From: Leptospira soteropolitanensis
GTDB taxonomy: Bacteria; Spirochaetota; Leptospiria; Leptospirales; Leptospiraceae
Assembly (NCBI RefSeq): GCF_026151655.1
Contig: NZ_JAMQPN010000007.1
Location: 157,647-221,646 of the forward strand
Length of the DNA stretch: 64,000 nt
Reading direction: 5' to 3'
In this document: positions 1 to 8,458 of the stretch, one piece after another
Position numbering within the stretch: position 1 is the stretch's first letter
Layout of the letters: every line of letters starts with the position of its first letter
Translations under genes and position numbers: made by a program
Notes under the pieces: model-generated
The model's database searches: none
What the model saw: the letters and a program-made list of their open reading frames with translations, nothing else
What the model was told of the DNA's origin: nothing

Positions 1-886
1 TATAAATATAATCTCTTAACCAAGAAGACAATGTGATATGCCATCTAGACCAAAGTTCGCGGAAGGATTGGGAAAAAAATGGTCCTTGGAAGTTTTCGGG
101 AATTTCGTATCCTAATAAGTTGGCAGAACCCCGGGCCATATCGGTGTATCCAGAAAAGTCACAATACACTTGTACGGCGAAAGCAAGCACACTAAAAAAG
201 ATAGAGAAACTATCAAATTTAGCCGGATCCATATAAATAGGAGAAATGATTGGTGCTATATTTTCTGCAATGATTACCTTTTTGAAAAGACCACCGATGA
301 TCAGAAATAATCCTTTTTTCATTCGGTCTGAATCAATTGTGGGATGATCTAACTGCGGAAGGAAATCCTGAGACCGCATGATGGGACCTGCAATCAACTG
401 TGGGAAAAACAAAATGAATAAAAAATAATCCAAAGCGGACATTCTTTTTTCGATGATCCCCCGATGGATATCCACTTGCACCGCAATGATCTGAAAGGTA
501 TAAAAACTAATGGCGAGAGGTAAAAATATACTCCAAGAACCTGCGATTTCTTTAAAAGATGGATAACCAGTTAAGGAAAATAAGGAACCAGTGATAAAGT
601 AAAAGTATTTAAAAAAGCCTAAATTGACTAGGTTTAAAGCGACTATGCTAAATAGCAGATGGTTGTATTTTTCACCTTTGTCTTTTTTGCGAAAGATCCA
701 TTCGCTAAACCCATAATTGACTAAAATAACGAGTAAAAAATGAAACAAAAATGGAAAACTGAAATAAGCGTAGAAAATTAAGGAAGAGATAACCAGTAAT
801 GGTTTTCTTCCTTTTTGTGGAATATTCCAGTAAATTAAATACGTGAAAGCAAAAAGTAATAAATAAGGAATAGAGTTAAATAACAT
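1..886 (-). CDS. MBOAT-family O-acyltransferase (AlgI/DltB type), cut off by the window edge
   Basis: This gene runs off the left edge, so only about the first 295 codons are present. The reading frame begins at an ATG at 886 and stays open to base 1. The translation is very hydrophobic, with many membrane segments. It ends in the MBOAT signature WHITLSSWLRDYIY, which carries the conserved His of the AlgI/DltB group. A second recognisable stretch is DFSGYTDMARGSANLLG. Known members move acetyl or D-alanyl groups onto polysaccharides or cell-wall polymers across the inner membrane; the substrate here cannot be read. It starts 20 bases after the sppA stop on the same strand, so the two are probably cotranscribed. 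Later C-terminal motifs, including a second conserved His, lie outside the window. Confidence 0.88.
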   Translation of the reverse strand, partial: MLFNSIPYLLLFAFTYLIYWNIPQKGRKPLLVISSLIFYAYFSFPFLFHFLLVILVNYGFSEWIFRKKDKGEKYNHLLFSIVALNLVNLGFFKYFYFITGSLFSLTGYPSFKEIAGSWSIFLPLAISFYTFQIIAVQVDIHRGIIEKRMSALDYFLFILFFPQLIAGPIMRSQDFLPQLDHPTIDSDRMKKGLFLIIGGLFKKVIIAENIAPIISPIYMDPAKFDSFSIFFSVLAFAVQVYCDFSGYTDMARGSANLLGYEIPENFQGPFFSQSFRELWSRWHITLSSWLRDYIY

Positions 887-906
887 TGATTAGTTGGCCT
901 TGAAAA

Positions 907-1905
907 TTATAGTTCCCAAAGATAAAGGAATTTCGCGTTGTTTCCAATTCCTAAGATTCTATCAGCAATGCCTAATGAAAAAGGATTTTTGTTTCCTTCT
1001 GTAGCTTGGTAGATGTTATCTACTCGGCCTTTTCCTCTTTGGTAAGTGATGACACGAGGATTGCCTGAACGATTCCCTTGGAATTTTGGGTGTTGCATCA
1101 TTTGGTAAACAAAATCATCAAAGTATCCGATGAAATCAATCATCCCTTCTTTTTTGGCTTGTTCAGCAGTGAATATTCTTCCGTCGCAAATTTCTCGCAG
1201 GCGCGTTTCTCCAACATTGGGTCTTCCTTTTTTTACAATGTCAAAAAATCGACCATATAAACTATCTATGATGGATTGAAGGATTTTTCTTTGTTCCGCA
1301 GTCATTTCTGTCGTCGGAGAACCAAGTGCTTTGTTTGGACCAGAAGTAAAAGATTGGTCTTTCACTCCAATTTTATCCAAACCTTCTTTTACATTGATCC
1401 CAGACATGATGACTCCCACTGAACCTGTAACAGTTGTTGGGTGAGCTCCAATGGCATCGGTTGCCATTGCAATGTAGTAGGCACCACTTGCTGCCGTATC
1501 CATAAATCCTGCAAATACGGGAATGGATTTTCTATTTTTAAATTTCAATACTTCTTGGTAGATAATGTCACTGGCAGTGACCGTTCCGCCAGGTGAGTTG
1601 ATTTTTAAAATCACACCTTTTACGTCAGGATCTCGTTCCGCGTATTTTAAGGATTCTTTGACTCGAGCGACCATCGATTCTGTGGGTGGACCAAAAAAGG
1701 AATCTTTGGATTCATCAGAAATCATTCCTTCAATGGAGATGATGACGATTTTTTCTTGATCCCTTCCGGCAATGAGTTTCTCTTCGAAATCAGCCTTGCC
1801 ACTTTGCGGTAACAGGTTCATAGTGTTCCCAATGAGACAAGATTCGGCAAAAAGAACCGAAAGCAGAACGACACAAACGAAAAGAAAAGACTTTCTAAAA
1901 GGCAT
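907..1905 (-). CDS. sppA: Signal peptide peptidase SppA (36K, single-domain type)
   Basis: Predicted membrane-anchored serine protease of the S49 family that degrades cleaved signal peptides. The open frame extends up to 1944, but the ATG at 1905 is preferred. It has an AAAGG ribosome site and puts the hydrophobic N-terminal anchor (FLFVCVVLLSVLF) at the start of a 332-residue protein. The catalytic Ser is S140 in DTAASGAYY and the general-base Lys is K192 in SGPNKALGSP. Their 52-residue spacing equals that of the Bacillus enzyme (Ser147/Lys199). KINSPGGTVTASD is the substrate-binding strand region. The sequence LFAESC could be a lipobox, so the protein may be a lipoprotein rather than a simple anchored protein. 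It lies head-to-head with the epimerase gene, 55 bases away. Confidence 0.93.
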   Translation of the reverse strand: MPFRKSFLFVCVVLLSVLFAESCLIGNTMNLLPQSGKADFEEKLIAGRDQEKIVIISIEGMISDESKDSFFGPPTESMVARVKESLKYAERDPDVKGVILKINSPGGTVTASDIIYQEVLKFKNRKSIPVFAGFMDTAASGAYYIAMATDAIGAHPTTVTGSVGVIMSGINVKEGLDKIGVKDQSFTSGPNKALGSPTTEMTAEQRKILQSIIDSLYGRFFDIVKKGRPNVGETRLREICDGRIFTAEQAKKEGMIDFIGYFDDFVYQMMQHPKFQGNRSGNPRVITYQRGKGRVDNIYQATEGNKNPFSLGIADRILGIGNNAKFLYLWEL

Positions 1906-1960
1906 ACAAACCTTTCTAAGATCGCAAACTATGACTTCAATCATTTTTGGGAGATAAATC

Positions 1961-2857
1961 TTGTATCAATTGAAAACAAAACGGTCTTGTTTTGAAATCC
2001 ACCCGACGGGTGGTGGCCAATGGCTCAGTTTATCTCTCCAATCGCCAGTGGATGGGAAATCTGTTTCTGTCGTTTCTGGTCATAAGGCCCCAGACCCATT
2101 TTTTGCTTCCGGTTCCTTTTTGATGTTCCCTTGGGTCAATCGGTTGGAACCAAACCCCTGGGCTAGGGAACCATTTTATCCGAGTACCCATTGGCTGACA
2201 GATGGGAATGGAATTCCCTTACATGGACTTTTCCACAACCTTCCAAGACAATTAGTCAAAGAGGAGATAAGCGAAAAAGAATCCTACGCCGAGTTTGCAA
2301 TAGAAATTCCCGCCTCTTGGAAAGGAACATTGATTTCGAAAATCCATGTAAAAGAATGTTACAGGCTTTTTCCCTCAGAGTTAAAAGTCATTTATCGATT
2401 AACCAACGAATCCGATTCCGAATTTCCTTTTGCATTGGGAATCCATCCTTATTTTCGTTGGAACGAAGATGAATCTATCGATGATCTTTTTTTATTTGGT
2501 TCTGGTTTTTATAAAGTAAAACTGGGCGATTATCTTTTACCAGAAAAAATCCAGAAAGAAGATATCCTACTGAACGCAGAGGAAACGCTTGCGGGAAAAA
2601 ATTTAGATGATCTTTATTTTGCCATTGAGGGAACCAATTCCTATATCGGGCTTTTTTCTATGAATAAAAAAGAAAAACTCATCATTCAAGGTGGTGAATT
2701 TTATCAAGTGTATACTCCACAAGATCGACGATCTATAGCAATAGAACCTATGACGGGAACAGGGAATTTTTTACACTTCCCTGGTGGTAATCCTAAAACC
2801 ATTTCACCTAAAACGGAAAAACAGATAGAATTCTCCATTCGTTTGGATCATTTTTAA
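1961..2857 (+). CDS. Aldose 1-epimerase (galactose mutarotase)-like protein
   Basis: A 298-residue protein of the galactose mutarotase-like beta-sandwich superfamily. The conserved catalytic-type His lies in FALGIHPYFRW near residue 168, and the C-terminal region has the family pattern VYTPQDRRSIAIEPMTG. Such enzymes interconvert alpha and beta anomers of aldoses; related YeaD-type proteins act on hexose phosphates. The substrate cannot be decided from sequence. The start is a TTG at 1961, supported by GGGAG seven bases upstream. The gene is divergent from sppA and is followed by a short unrelated HTH gene. Confidence 0.8.
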   Translation: MYQLKTKRSCFEIHPTGGGQWLSLSLQSPVDGKSVSVVSGHKAPDPFFASGSFLMFPWVNRLEPNPWAREPFYPSTHWLTDGNGIPLHGLFHNLPRQLVKEEISEKESYAEFAIEIPASWKGTLISKIHVKECYRLFPSELKVIYRLTNESDSEFPFALGIHPYFRWNEDESIDDLFLFGSGFYKVKLGDYLLPEKIQKEDILLNAEETLAGKNLDDLYFAIEGTNSYIGLFSMNKKEKLIIQGGEFYQVYTPQDRRSIAIEPMTGTGNFLHFPGGNPKTISPKTEKQIEFSIRLDHF

Positions 2858-2887
2858 AAAAATACAATCTCTTTATCGAACAAACTG

Positions 2888-2908
2888 TCTAACACCAGAG
2901 AGGTTAGA
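2888..2908 (+). promoter_or_regulatory. Inverted repeat around the ribosome site of the small HTH gene
   Basis: TCTAAC and GTTAGA form a six-base inverted repeat separated by nine bases. The likely Shine-Dalgarno GAGAGG sits partly in the loop and partly in the right arm. The repeat ends seven bases before the ATG of a gene for a small DNA-binding protein. It could be an autoregulatory operator or an RNA hairpin masking the ribosome site. This is inference from position and symmetry only. Confidence 0.3.
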
Positions 2909-2914
2909 TAAAAA

Positions 2915-3124
2915 ATGTCAGATGCACTAGTGAATACATGCAAACAAATCAGTAAAAATCTGTTAGAGATTAAATATTTCGCTGAAAAGAAAAACACTAG
3001 CCGAACCTCTGTTTACCGAGCATTACAAGATAAAAAAATCAATGAAGTTGTTATTGGTAAAAACTCACGTTTTATCATCTTGGATGATTTTGCGAAGAAG
3101 TGGAAACCGGGTAGACAGTCCTAA
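2915..3124 (+). CDS. Small helix-turn-helix DNA-binding protein (excisionase/MerR-like)
   Basis: A 69-residue protein. Residues 17-63 resemble a winged-helix domain of the excisionase/MerR type: a helix ending in KKNTSRTSVYRALQDKK (recognition helix), then a short beta segment VVIGKNSRFIILDDFAKKW. The Shine-Dalgarno is GAGAGG. Nothing nearby looks like an integrase or a phage, so a role as an excisionase is not supported; a small transcription factor is more likely. Its last 50 bases overlap the 3' end of the convergent gene on the other strand, which is unusual for a gene of this size. Confidence 0.65.
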   Translation: MSDALVNTCKQISKNLLEIKYFAEKKNTSRTSVYRALQDKKINEVVIGKNSRFIILDDFAKKWKPGRQS

Positions 3125-3923
3125 ATTCTAATTCTTTTTCAAAAAGATGATCCTCTTTCCATAAGGATGGAGTAGGTGAGATGGTAAAATTCCAAATTTC
3201 CGATGGGATTTGTGTTCTTATGGATTCAGGTAAAGTAGAATCAAATCCCCAGTAGGATAACAGATATTCGTCGGTACTTTTTTCGAGTAAATAACCGAGA
3301 AATGTATAAAAAACTTTTCCTAAACTTTCGTCCGAATGTTTGTCACGTGTTTTAATATACACTTCTGCAAACTTTGGGTAAGGGGGTTTAAATTCTTTTT
3401 TTGTCAGGCGGTAGTGAATGGTTTTTAGATACCCTGTTCGAAAGTAGAGTTTTTTATCTCCTTCAAAAGAAAGGGGTGAAGCATTTGGGAAAAGATTTGG
3501 TTCTAGATCCAGATCCATTCGTAATTTAATGTATCCTAAGTGAAACCATATTAAGGATACGGGTGAGTTCCAAATTTGTTTCCATTGGATCCAGATAGAG
3601 TTTGGTTTGGTCTTTATTTTTTGAGAAAAAAGTTCGTTTCGTATTTTTTTTGTTAGGTTGTCTTTTTTGTATTCGAAAAAATGTTTTGGAAAAAACCAAT
3701 CATATAAACTTTCCCAAAACCCAAGGCTTAATATTGATTCTAATTCTAATCTAGAGTGACCCAAGGGCAGAGGTTCTGTTTTCCAATCCAAAACCACTGC
3801 CGGACGCAAAAAAGAAAACCCCCTAGTTTCCCAATCGAAACAAATCTGTTTTAAATCTCTCTCTGTCATAGGGAGATGTTCTAAAGAAATAGAGGCATTC
3901 AGTGTTTTTGGGAATTTCCGCAT
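3075..3923 (-). CDS. Hypothetical protein, 282 residues
   Basis: A soluble-looking, Trp/Phe/Lys-rich protein with no signal peptide, membrane segment or family motif that I recognise. The frame is open over 849 bases, the third-position composition is like that of neighbouring genes, and there is a plausible ATG at 3923. It is therefore probably real. Its C-terminal 17 codons are encoded opposite the end of the small HTH gene. It diverges from the LOG-family gene, which begins 34 bases away. It may be a genus-specific protein; no function is proposed. Confidence 0.7.
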   Translation of the reverse strand: MRKFPKTLNASISLEHLPMTERDLKQICFDWETRGFSFLRPAVVLDWKTEPLPLGHSRLELESILSLGFWESLYDWFFPKHFFEYKKDNLTKKIRNELFSQKIKTKPNSIWIQWKQIWNSPVSLIWFHLGYIKLRMDLDLEPNLFPNASPLSFEGDKKLYFRTGYLKTIHYRLTKKEFKPPYPKFAEVYIKTRDKHSDESLGKVFYTFLGYLLEKSTDEYLLSYWGFDSTLPESIRTQIPSEIWNFTISPTPSLWKEDHLFEKELEFRTVYPVSTSSQNHPR

Positions 3924-3957
3924 TTTTTATACCATTCGGTCGATCTATGATAACAAG

Positions 3958-4722
3958 ATGAATGATTTAGCCTTTGAGAATCAAAGTTTTTTATGGGGGA
4001 ATGAAGCAGGCCCGATCCGGATCCTTTCCGAGTATCTGCACCCTAAAGCAGAATTCCAAGAACATGGAATCACAGACACTATAGTTGTTTTTGGATCTGC
4101 AAGAATCCCTTCGCCGGAATCACAAAAAAAGAATCCACCTTCCCCGTTAGATGCATTTAGTCATTATTATGAAGAAGCTCGCGAATTTTCCAGGCTGATT
4201 ACGGAATGGGCTGATGTTTTAAAACGGGAAATTCCCGATCGAAATTTGCATATCTGTACGGGTGGGGGACCTGGAATCATGGAGGCGGGAAATCGTGGTG
4301 CCAAAGAAGCAGGTTCTAAATCCGTGGCTCTTAACATTGTCCTTCCCCACGAACAACAACCCAATCCGTATGTAAATCCTGAGCTAACCTTCGAGTTTCA
4401 TTACTTTTTTATGCGAAAACTTTGGTTTATGAAAACCTGTCGTGGGATGATAGCTTTTCCTGGTGGCTTTGGAACCTTCGATGAATTATTCGAAACATTA
4501 ACTCTCGTCCAAACTGGAAAAAAAAGTAGGATCCCCATCCTTTTATACGGATCAAAGTTTTGGTCAGAAGTTATCAATTTCAAAAAATTAGCAGAAATGA
4601 GACTCATTGCCGAGGAAGACTTACAGCTTTTTGGGTTTGCGGACAGTCCTGTGGAAGCACTCCGATTCTTTCAGGAAAAGATTCGTTTCGAATTGACCCA
4701 TTCTGAGGGTACAAAAACATAG
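3958..4722 (+). CDS. LOG-family protein (TIGR00730-type, Rossmann-like nucleotide phosphoribohydrolase)
   Basis: A 254-residue protein with both hallmark motifs of the LOG ('lonely guy') family: a nucleotide-binding TGGGPGIMEA at residues 101-110 and the catalytic PGGFGTFDE at 168-176. LOG proteins hydrolyse the N-glycosidic bond of nucleoside monophosphates. Bacterial versions release free bases (PpnN-like) or, in a few cases, activate cytokinins. An N-terminal extension of about 40 residues precedes the core, which suggests the longer type II-like LOG group. It ends 18 bases before rpmB and may be cotranscribed with rpmB and nth. Confidence 0.88.
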   Translation: MNDLAFENQSFLWGNEAGPIRILSEYLHPKAEFQEHGITDTIVVFGSARIPSPESQKKNPPSPLDAFSHYYEEAREFSRLITEWADVLKREIPDRNLHICTGGGPGIMEAGNRGAKEAGSKSVALNIVLPHEQQPNPYVNPELTFEFHYFFMRKLWFMKTCRGMIAFPGGFGTFDELFETLTLVQTGKKSRIPILLYGSKFWSEVINFKKLAEMRLIAEEDLQLFGFADSPVEALRFFQEKIRFELTHSEGTKT

Positions 4723-4740
4723 CGAAACAAGGTAATAATT

Positions 4741-5025
4741 ATGGCTAGAACATGTGTAGTAACCGGAAAAGGAACAACGGCAGGGAACAACGTATCCCAT
4801 TCTCATAAAAAGAACCGCCGTATCTGGAAGGTGAATGTAATCACAAAGAAAATCTTTTTGGAAGACGAGAACCGCTGGGTTCGCGTTAAGATTTCTACAC
4901 GTGCTTTGAGAACTCTTCGTAAAAAAGGTTTGAAAGTGGCGATTAAGGACCACGGCGGCGATATCTCTGCCATCACTCCCAAAAAATACGTTGGAATTAC
5001 TCCCAAAGCGCAACCAGCAGCTTAA
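4741..5025 (+). CDS. rpmB: 50S ribosomal protein L28
   Basis: A basic 94-residue protein with the typical L28 N-terminus ([20 protein letters not shown]) and the central [11 protein letters not shown] segment. It is longer than the roughly 78 residues of E. coli L28 because of a C-terminal extension ending in PKAQPAA. It binds 23S rRNA in the large subunit. It is closely packed between the LOG gene (18 bases upstream) and nth (21 bases downstream) on the same strand. The N-terminal segment lacks the CxxC zinc motif seen in some L28 proteins. Confidence 0.96.
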   Translation: MARTCVVTGKGTTAGNNVSHSHKKNRRIWKVNVITKKIFLEDENRWVRVKISTRALRTLRKKGLKVAIKDHGGDISAITPKKYVGITPKAQPAA

Positions 5026-5046
5026 TTTTTCTAATTTGCTTCTGGA

Positions 5047-5688
5047 TTGAAACAATCCAAAAAAACACCTAAAGTCACCGATGTCTACCGTCTCTTGGAG
5101 GCGGAGTTCGGTGTCGTAGAAACTCCCCTACATTTTTCAAAACCTTATGAGTTGGCCATTGCTGTCATTTTAAGTGCACAGTGTACGGATGAACGTGTGA
5201 ATCAAGTCACACCGGAACTCTTTCGCAGTTTTCCTACTCTTGAATCTTTCGCAAAAGCTCCGCTTTCAGCCATTGAAAAAAAAATTTTTTCCACAGGGTT
5301 TTATAAAAATAAAGCAAAAAGCATCCAAGGTTTTGCCAGGATGATTCTTTCTGAATTTGGTGGCGAAATTCCAAGGACAATGGAGGAGGCCATCAAACTT
5401 CCTGGGTTCGGAAGAAAAACGGCCAATGTCGTACTTGCAGAAATTTATGGCGTTGTAGAAGGATTTGTTGTAGATACCCATGTAAAACGACTCACCAAAC
5501 GGTTGGGTTTTACAAAAAAAACCGATCCCGTACAAATTGAACGGGAGATGATGAAAATGACTCCTAAGGAGATTTGCCGAAACCTATCTCTTTACCTAAT
5601 ATTTCTCGGTCGTAAATACTGCCAGGCTCGCCGGACATTTTGTTCGGATTGTCCGCTTTCTTCACTATGTCCTTCGTTTTCGGAGTAG
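5047..5688 (+). CDS. nth: Endonuclease III (DNA glycosylase/AP lyase)
   Basis: Base-excision repair enzyme of 213 residues that removes oxidised pyrimidines. The helix-hairpin-helix LPGFGRKTA places the catalytic Lys at 124, and the catalytic Asp is D143 in VVDTH. The C-terminal [4Fe-4S] site is complete: C192-x6-C199-x2-C202-x5-C208. The start is a TTG at 5047 with only a weak ribosome site. Translational coupling to rpmB, which stops 21 bases upstream, is possible. The last 125 bases, encoding the whole cluster loop, are shared with the C-terminal coding sequence of the convergent gene, so both proteins constrain the same DNA. Confidence 0.95.
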   Translation: MKQSKKTPKVTDVYRLLEAEFGVVETPLHFSKPYELAIAVILSAQCTDERVNQVTPELFRSFPTLESFAKAPLSAIEKKIFSTGFYKNKAKSIQGFARMILSEFGGEIPRTMEEAIKLPGFGRKTANVVLAEIYGVVEGFVVDTHVKRLTKRLGFTKKTDPVQIEREMMKMTPKEICRNLSLYLIFLGRKYCQARRTFCSDCPLSSLCPSFSE

Positions 5689-6397
5689 GTTTTTCCAATC
5701 CTTCTTCCGCTTCCGATTCTTTTCTTTGTTTCCAAGAACGATTTCTGTCTGTTAAATTTATGGATTCTAATTTATAATCCAAACGAATTAAGTTTCGTTT
5801 CCGGAAAAATAAATTCAACGTGCCGAGTCTTCCATAGTCTTTTGGACATTCGATTTGATGTACATTGGACAAATAACGAAATTTTGCGAGGGGTTTTCCT
5901 TCCACTAAAAGGAAAAGAGGAAGTTCTGGGTGGTTTTGCCAAGGCAGGAGCGGAATTTTTGTCTCATCGTCAGCACTAACATAAACAATCCAACCATCGT
6001 AGTCTTCGATATTTTTGACTTCAATGAGTTCTTGGATAGAACCTAAACCAAGTTTTACGGGACCGTGATTCATTTCTTTTGGTTTTCCGAGGGTAAATCC
6101 GTCAAAAGGAAATTCGAGTGGTTTGTCTTTGGGACTAAAAGGATACAACATGTACCCTTTCCCACGTTTTAAATCCAGATCCATTTTTTCTTTTTCTACA
6201 AATCCAAGCAGGGAACCAAGGCCTCCGCGACCTTCTTCATCCATTTTTGTGAAGAGTTCCTTTCCACAATGGAAAAAGATCCTAAGTGGCCTATCTTCTA
6301 AACTTGGGTGTGCCTTTACTGTAGTCACCAGAAGAAAAATTCCAAATGTAATCGAAGATACTGGGAAACGATCAAGAAAAGAAAGACGGATATTCAT
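5564..6397 (-). CDS. Hypothetical exported protein, 277 residues
   Basis: The N-terminus has a basic start followed by a hydrophobic stretch (SSITFGIFLLVTTVKA) that reads as a cleavable signal peptide, so the protein is probably periplasmic or secreted. The middle is beta-rich and the last 60 residues are charged and probably disordered. I do not recognise a family. Its final 41 codons run antisense through the end of nth. A stop-free frame of that length opposite a conserved iron-sulfur domain argues that the overlap is real, although a recent stop-codon loss extending an older, shorter gene is equally possible. It is divergent from ubiA. Confidence 0.7.
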   Translation of the reverse strand: MNIRLSFLDRFPVSSITFGIFLLVTTVKAHPSLEDRPLRIFFHCGKELFTKMDEEGRGGLGSLLGFVEKEKMDLDLKRGKGYMLYPFSPKDKPLEFPFDGFTLGKPKEMNHGPVKLGLGSIQELIEVKNIEDYDGWIVYVSADDETKIPLLPWQNHPELPLFLLVEGKPLAKFRYLSNVHQIECPKDYGRLGTLNLFFRKRNLIRLDYKLESINLTDRNRSWKQRKESEAEEGLEKPTPKTKDIVKKADNPNKMSGEPGSIYDREILGKEIGFGKSP

Positions 6398-6490
6398 AAA
6401 TTAAGACCTTGGTTCTAAGAACGGAAGAAATCCAATCAGAATGAACCAAAAAACCTTTTATCTGTCTAAACTAAGGGCAGAAAGGATGTC

Positions 6491-7399
6491 ATGAACTTCT
6501 TAAAAAACCTAGTCCTCTACGCTAAAATGGTCAAATTTTCTCACACACTCTTTGCCTTACCCTTTGCAGGGATCAGTTTTCTCCTCGCCTATCTGGAATC
6601 CACTTTGGATACGGGAGATTTACTTAGAATCGGAGCTCTTGTTCTTGTTTGTATGGTAAGCGCTCGCAGTGCTGCAATGGGTTTCAATCGTTATGTGGAT
6701 TCCGAAATTGATGAGAAGAATCCTCGCACCCAAAACAGGGAAATTCCTTCAGGAAAAATCTCAAAACTTTCAGCTCTTCTTTTCATTGGGCTTTCTTCTT
6801 TTATTTTTATATTTGCGAGTTTTTTCGTAAATAAACTGGCCTTCCTTCTTTCCTTCCCAGCTCTTTTTGTTTTATTTCTATATTCACTGACAAAACGTTT
6901 TACTCTTTTTTGTCATTTAGTCTTAGGTTTTGCCATTTCACTGGCACCACTTGGGGCTTGGATTGCAATTACTGAAACAATCAATATTGTACCGATTTTG
7001 TTTTCATTCGGTTTGTTATTTCATATTTCCGCATTTGATGTGTTATATGCTATTCAAGATATGGATTTTGATGCCAAAGAAAATCTTCATAGTATCCCGG
7101 CCAAACTAGGAGAAAAAAAATCTCGGATCATCGCAATCATATTGCATACCTTGTCTTTTGTGTTTTTTATTTTGGCTGGAATCAATGCTGGCTTAGGGTT
7201 TATGTATTTTTTTATTCTTTCTGTGATTGGAATTTTAATTCTGTATGAACACAAAATTTCCTTCCAATACAAAGGAAAAGATTTGCCTCTCATTTTCTTC
7301 CAAATCAATTCTTGGATCAGTGTGGTTTTATTCCTCGCCATTTTATTTGATAAGTGGAACGAATTTTTATTAAAGATTTCTTCTGGAATTAGTTTTTAA
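6491..7399 (+). CDS. UbiA-family prenyltransferase (menaquinone biosynthesis, MqnP/UbiA-like)
   Basis: A polytopic 302-residue membrane enzyme with the two Asp-rich motifs of the UbiA superfamily: NRYVDSEID (N66, D70, D74) and AIQDMDFD (D190, D192, D194). These bind the prenyl diphosphate through magnesium. It transfers a polyprenyl chain onto an aromatic acid. Next to ubiX, and in an organism without obvious ubiquinone genes here, the likeliest role is prenylation in the futalosine-type menaquinone pathway, but that is inference; 4-hydroxybenzoate prenyltransferase is the alternative name. AAAGG lies upstream of the ATG. The stop overlaps the ubiX start by one base. Confidence 0.87.
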   Translation: MNFLKNLVLYAKMVKFSHTLFALPFAGISFLLAYLESTLDTGDLLRIGALVLVCMVSARSAAMGFNRYVDSEIDEKNPRTQNREIPSGKISKLSALLFIGLSSFIFIFASFFVNKLAFLLSFPALFVLFLYSLTKRFTLFCHLVLGFAISLAPLGAWIAITETINIVPILFSFGLLFHISAFDVLYAIQDMDFDAKENLHSIPAKLGEKKSRIIAIILHTLSFVFFILAGINAGLGFMYFFILSVIGILILYEHKISFQYKGKDLPLIFFQINSWISVVLFLAILFDKWNEFLLKISSGISF

Positions 7400-7995
7400 T
7401 GAAACTAGTTGTTGGACTTGCGGGAGCTAGTGGTAGTATTTATGCGGCCCGGTTTCTTCGTGCGCTCTATGAATTAGAAGGGGAAACTTACATCACAGCA
7501 AGTCCTGCGGCAATACGGATTTTTTCCGAAGAGTATGATACTAAGGTTACGTCTTGCGAAGAAATTCTTTCTTTTGTGGAAACAAAATGGAAACCACAAA
7601 CCAAACATAAGTTTCATGTTCGTAATTTTTTTGATATTGGATCCGATATCGCTAGTGGTTCGAATACTTGGGATGGGATGGTAGTGATTCCTTGTAGTAT
7701 GAAAACAGTGGCTTCGATGTCAGCGGGTCTTACTGAAAACTTAATTGAAAGAGCAGCCGATGTTTCACTAAAAGAACGAAGAAGGCTCATCGTAGTTCCG
7801 AGAGAAACTCCCTACAACCGCATTCACCTTAAAAATCTTCTGGCTCTAGATGAGGCTGGTGCCATCATCCTACCCGCATCTCCAGGATTTTATCAAATGC
7901 CAAAAACATTAGATGACTTAGGAGATTTTATTGCAGGGAGGATCCTGAATCTTCTTGGGATAGGCCAAACACTGTTTCCTAAGTGGATGGGGTAA
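7399..7995 (+). CDS. ubiX: Flavin prenyltransferase UbiX
   Basis: A 198-residue flavoprotein with the N-terminal [13 protein letters not shown] nucleotide-binding segment, the central [12 protein letters not shown] region and [13 protein letters not shown], all typical of the UbiX/Pad1 family. UbiX joins dimethylallyl phosphate to FMN, making the prenylated flavin cofactor used by UbiD-type decarboxylases. The overlap with the upstream ubiA-type gene (TAATG, one base shared) indicates translational coupling and a joint role in quinone synthesis. A UbiD partner is not in the window. Its last 17 bases overlap the convergent thioesterase gene. Confidence 0.93.
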   Translation: MKLVVGLAGASGSIYAARFLRALYELEGETYITASPAAIRIFSEEYDTKVTSCEEILSFVETKWKPQTKHKFHVRNFFDIGSDIASGSNTWDGMVVIPCSMKTVASMSAGLTENLIERAADVSLKERRRLIVVPRETPYNRIHLKNLLALDEAGAIILPASPGFYQMPKTLDDLGDFIAGRILNLLGIGQTLFPKWMG

Positions 7996-8392
7996 AGTTC
8001 CGAAAGTAAGCCGTTGGTTTCCCATTGTCACCTAAACAAACGTAGGTGATATCACTCTCAATCACAGCTGACATTTTTCCTGTTTGTGGGTTGTTCGTGA
8101 TGGCTAAAGTCCGGGAAGTGACGGAAGATTTTCCGTATTTTACGATTTTTCCATAGATTTGTATGATGTCTCCTGCCCGAGCGGGGGAGCGAAATACCAC
8201 ATTGTCCATACTCATCGTGACAATATTGGTATAACGAATTTTATTCATCACATACATTGCCATCCCTTCATCGATCCAGGAGAGCATTTTCCCCCCAAAA
8301 AGATTGTTATGGTAGTTCAAATCGTCTGGTTGGACCAGGTGTTGGGTGACCAGTTCCATATCTTGGAGTTTGTTCTGAATCGTATCGACCAT
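7979..8392 (-). CDS. Acyl-CoA thioesterase, hotdog fold (YciA-like)
   Basis: A 137-residue hotdog protein. The segment [20 protein letters not shown] is the characteristic active-site helix region of the YciA/acyl-CoA hydrolase group, followed by [13 protein letters not shown]. It should hydrolyse acyl-CoA thioesters in the cytoplasm. The open frame extends upstream to 8476, but those extra 28 residues are unlike the family, and the ATG at 8392 places the start where homologues usually begin. That leaves 66 bases between this gene and the divergent pyrB. The 3' end overlaps ubiX by 17 bases. Confidence 0.87.
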   Translation of the reverse strand: MVDTIQNKLQDMELVTQHLVQPDDLNYHNNLFGGKMLSWIDEGMAMYVMNKIRYTNIVTMSMDNVVFRSPARAGDIIQIYGKIVKYGKSSVTSRTLAITNNPQTGKMSAVIESDITYVCLGDNGKPTAYFRNFTPST

Positions 8393-8458
8393 AAATACCA
8401 AAAAATATGTTTTCGATTTATTCGATACCAAAAACCCTAGAGAAAAGATTTCCGACCT

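Noticed and set aside
33..236. 67-codon plus-strand frame at the left end
   Set aside because: It is the complement of the conserved MBOAT coding region.
2915..3124. Small HTH protein as a prophage or integrative-element excisionase
   Set aside because: No integrase, attachment-site repeat or phage gene is nearby, and the flanking genes look chromosomal.
4621..5055. 144-codon open frame antisense to rpmB
   Set aside because: It spans a ribosomal protein gene and both flanking junctions, with a Cys/Phe/Ser-rich translation that looks non-coding.
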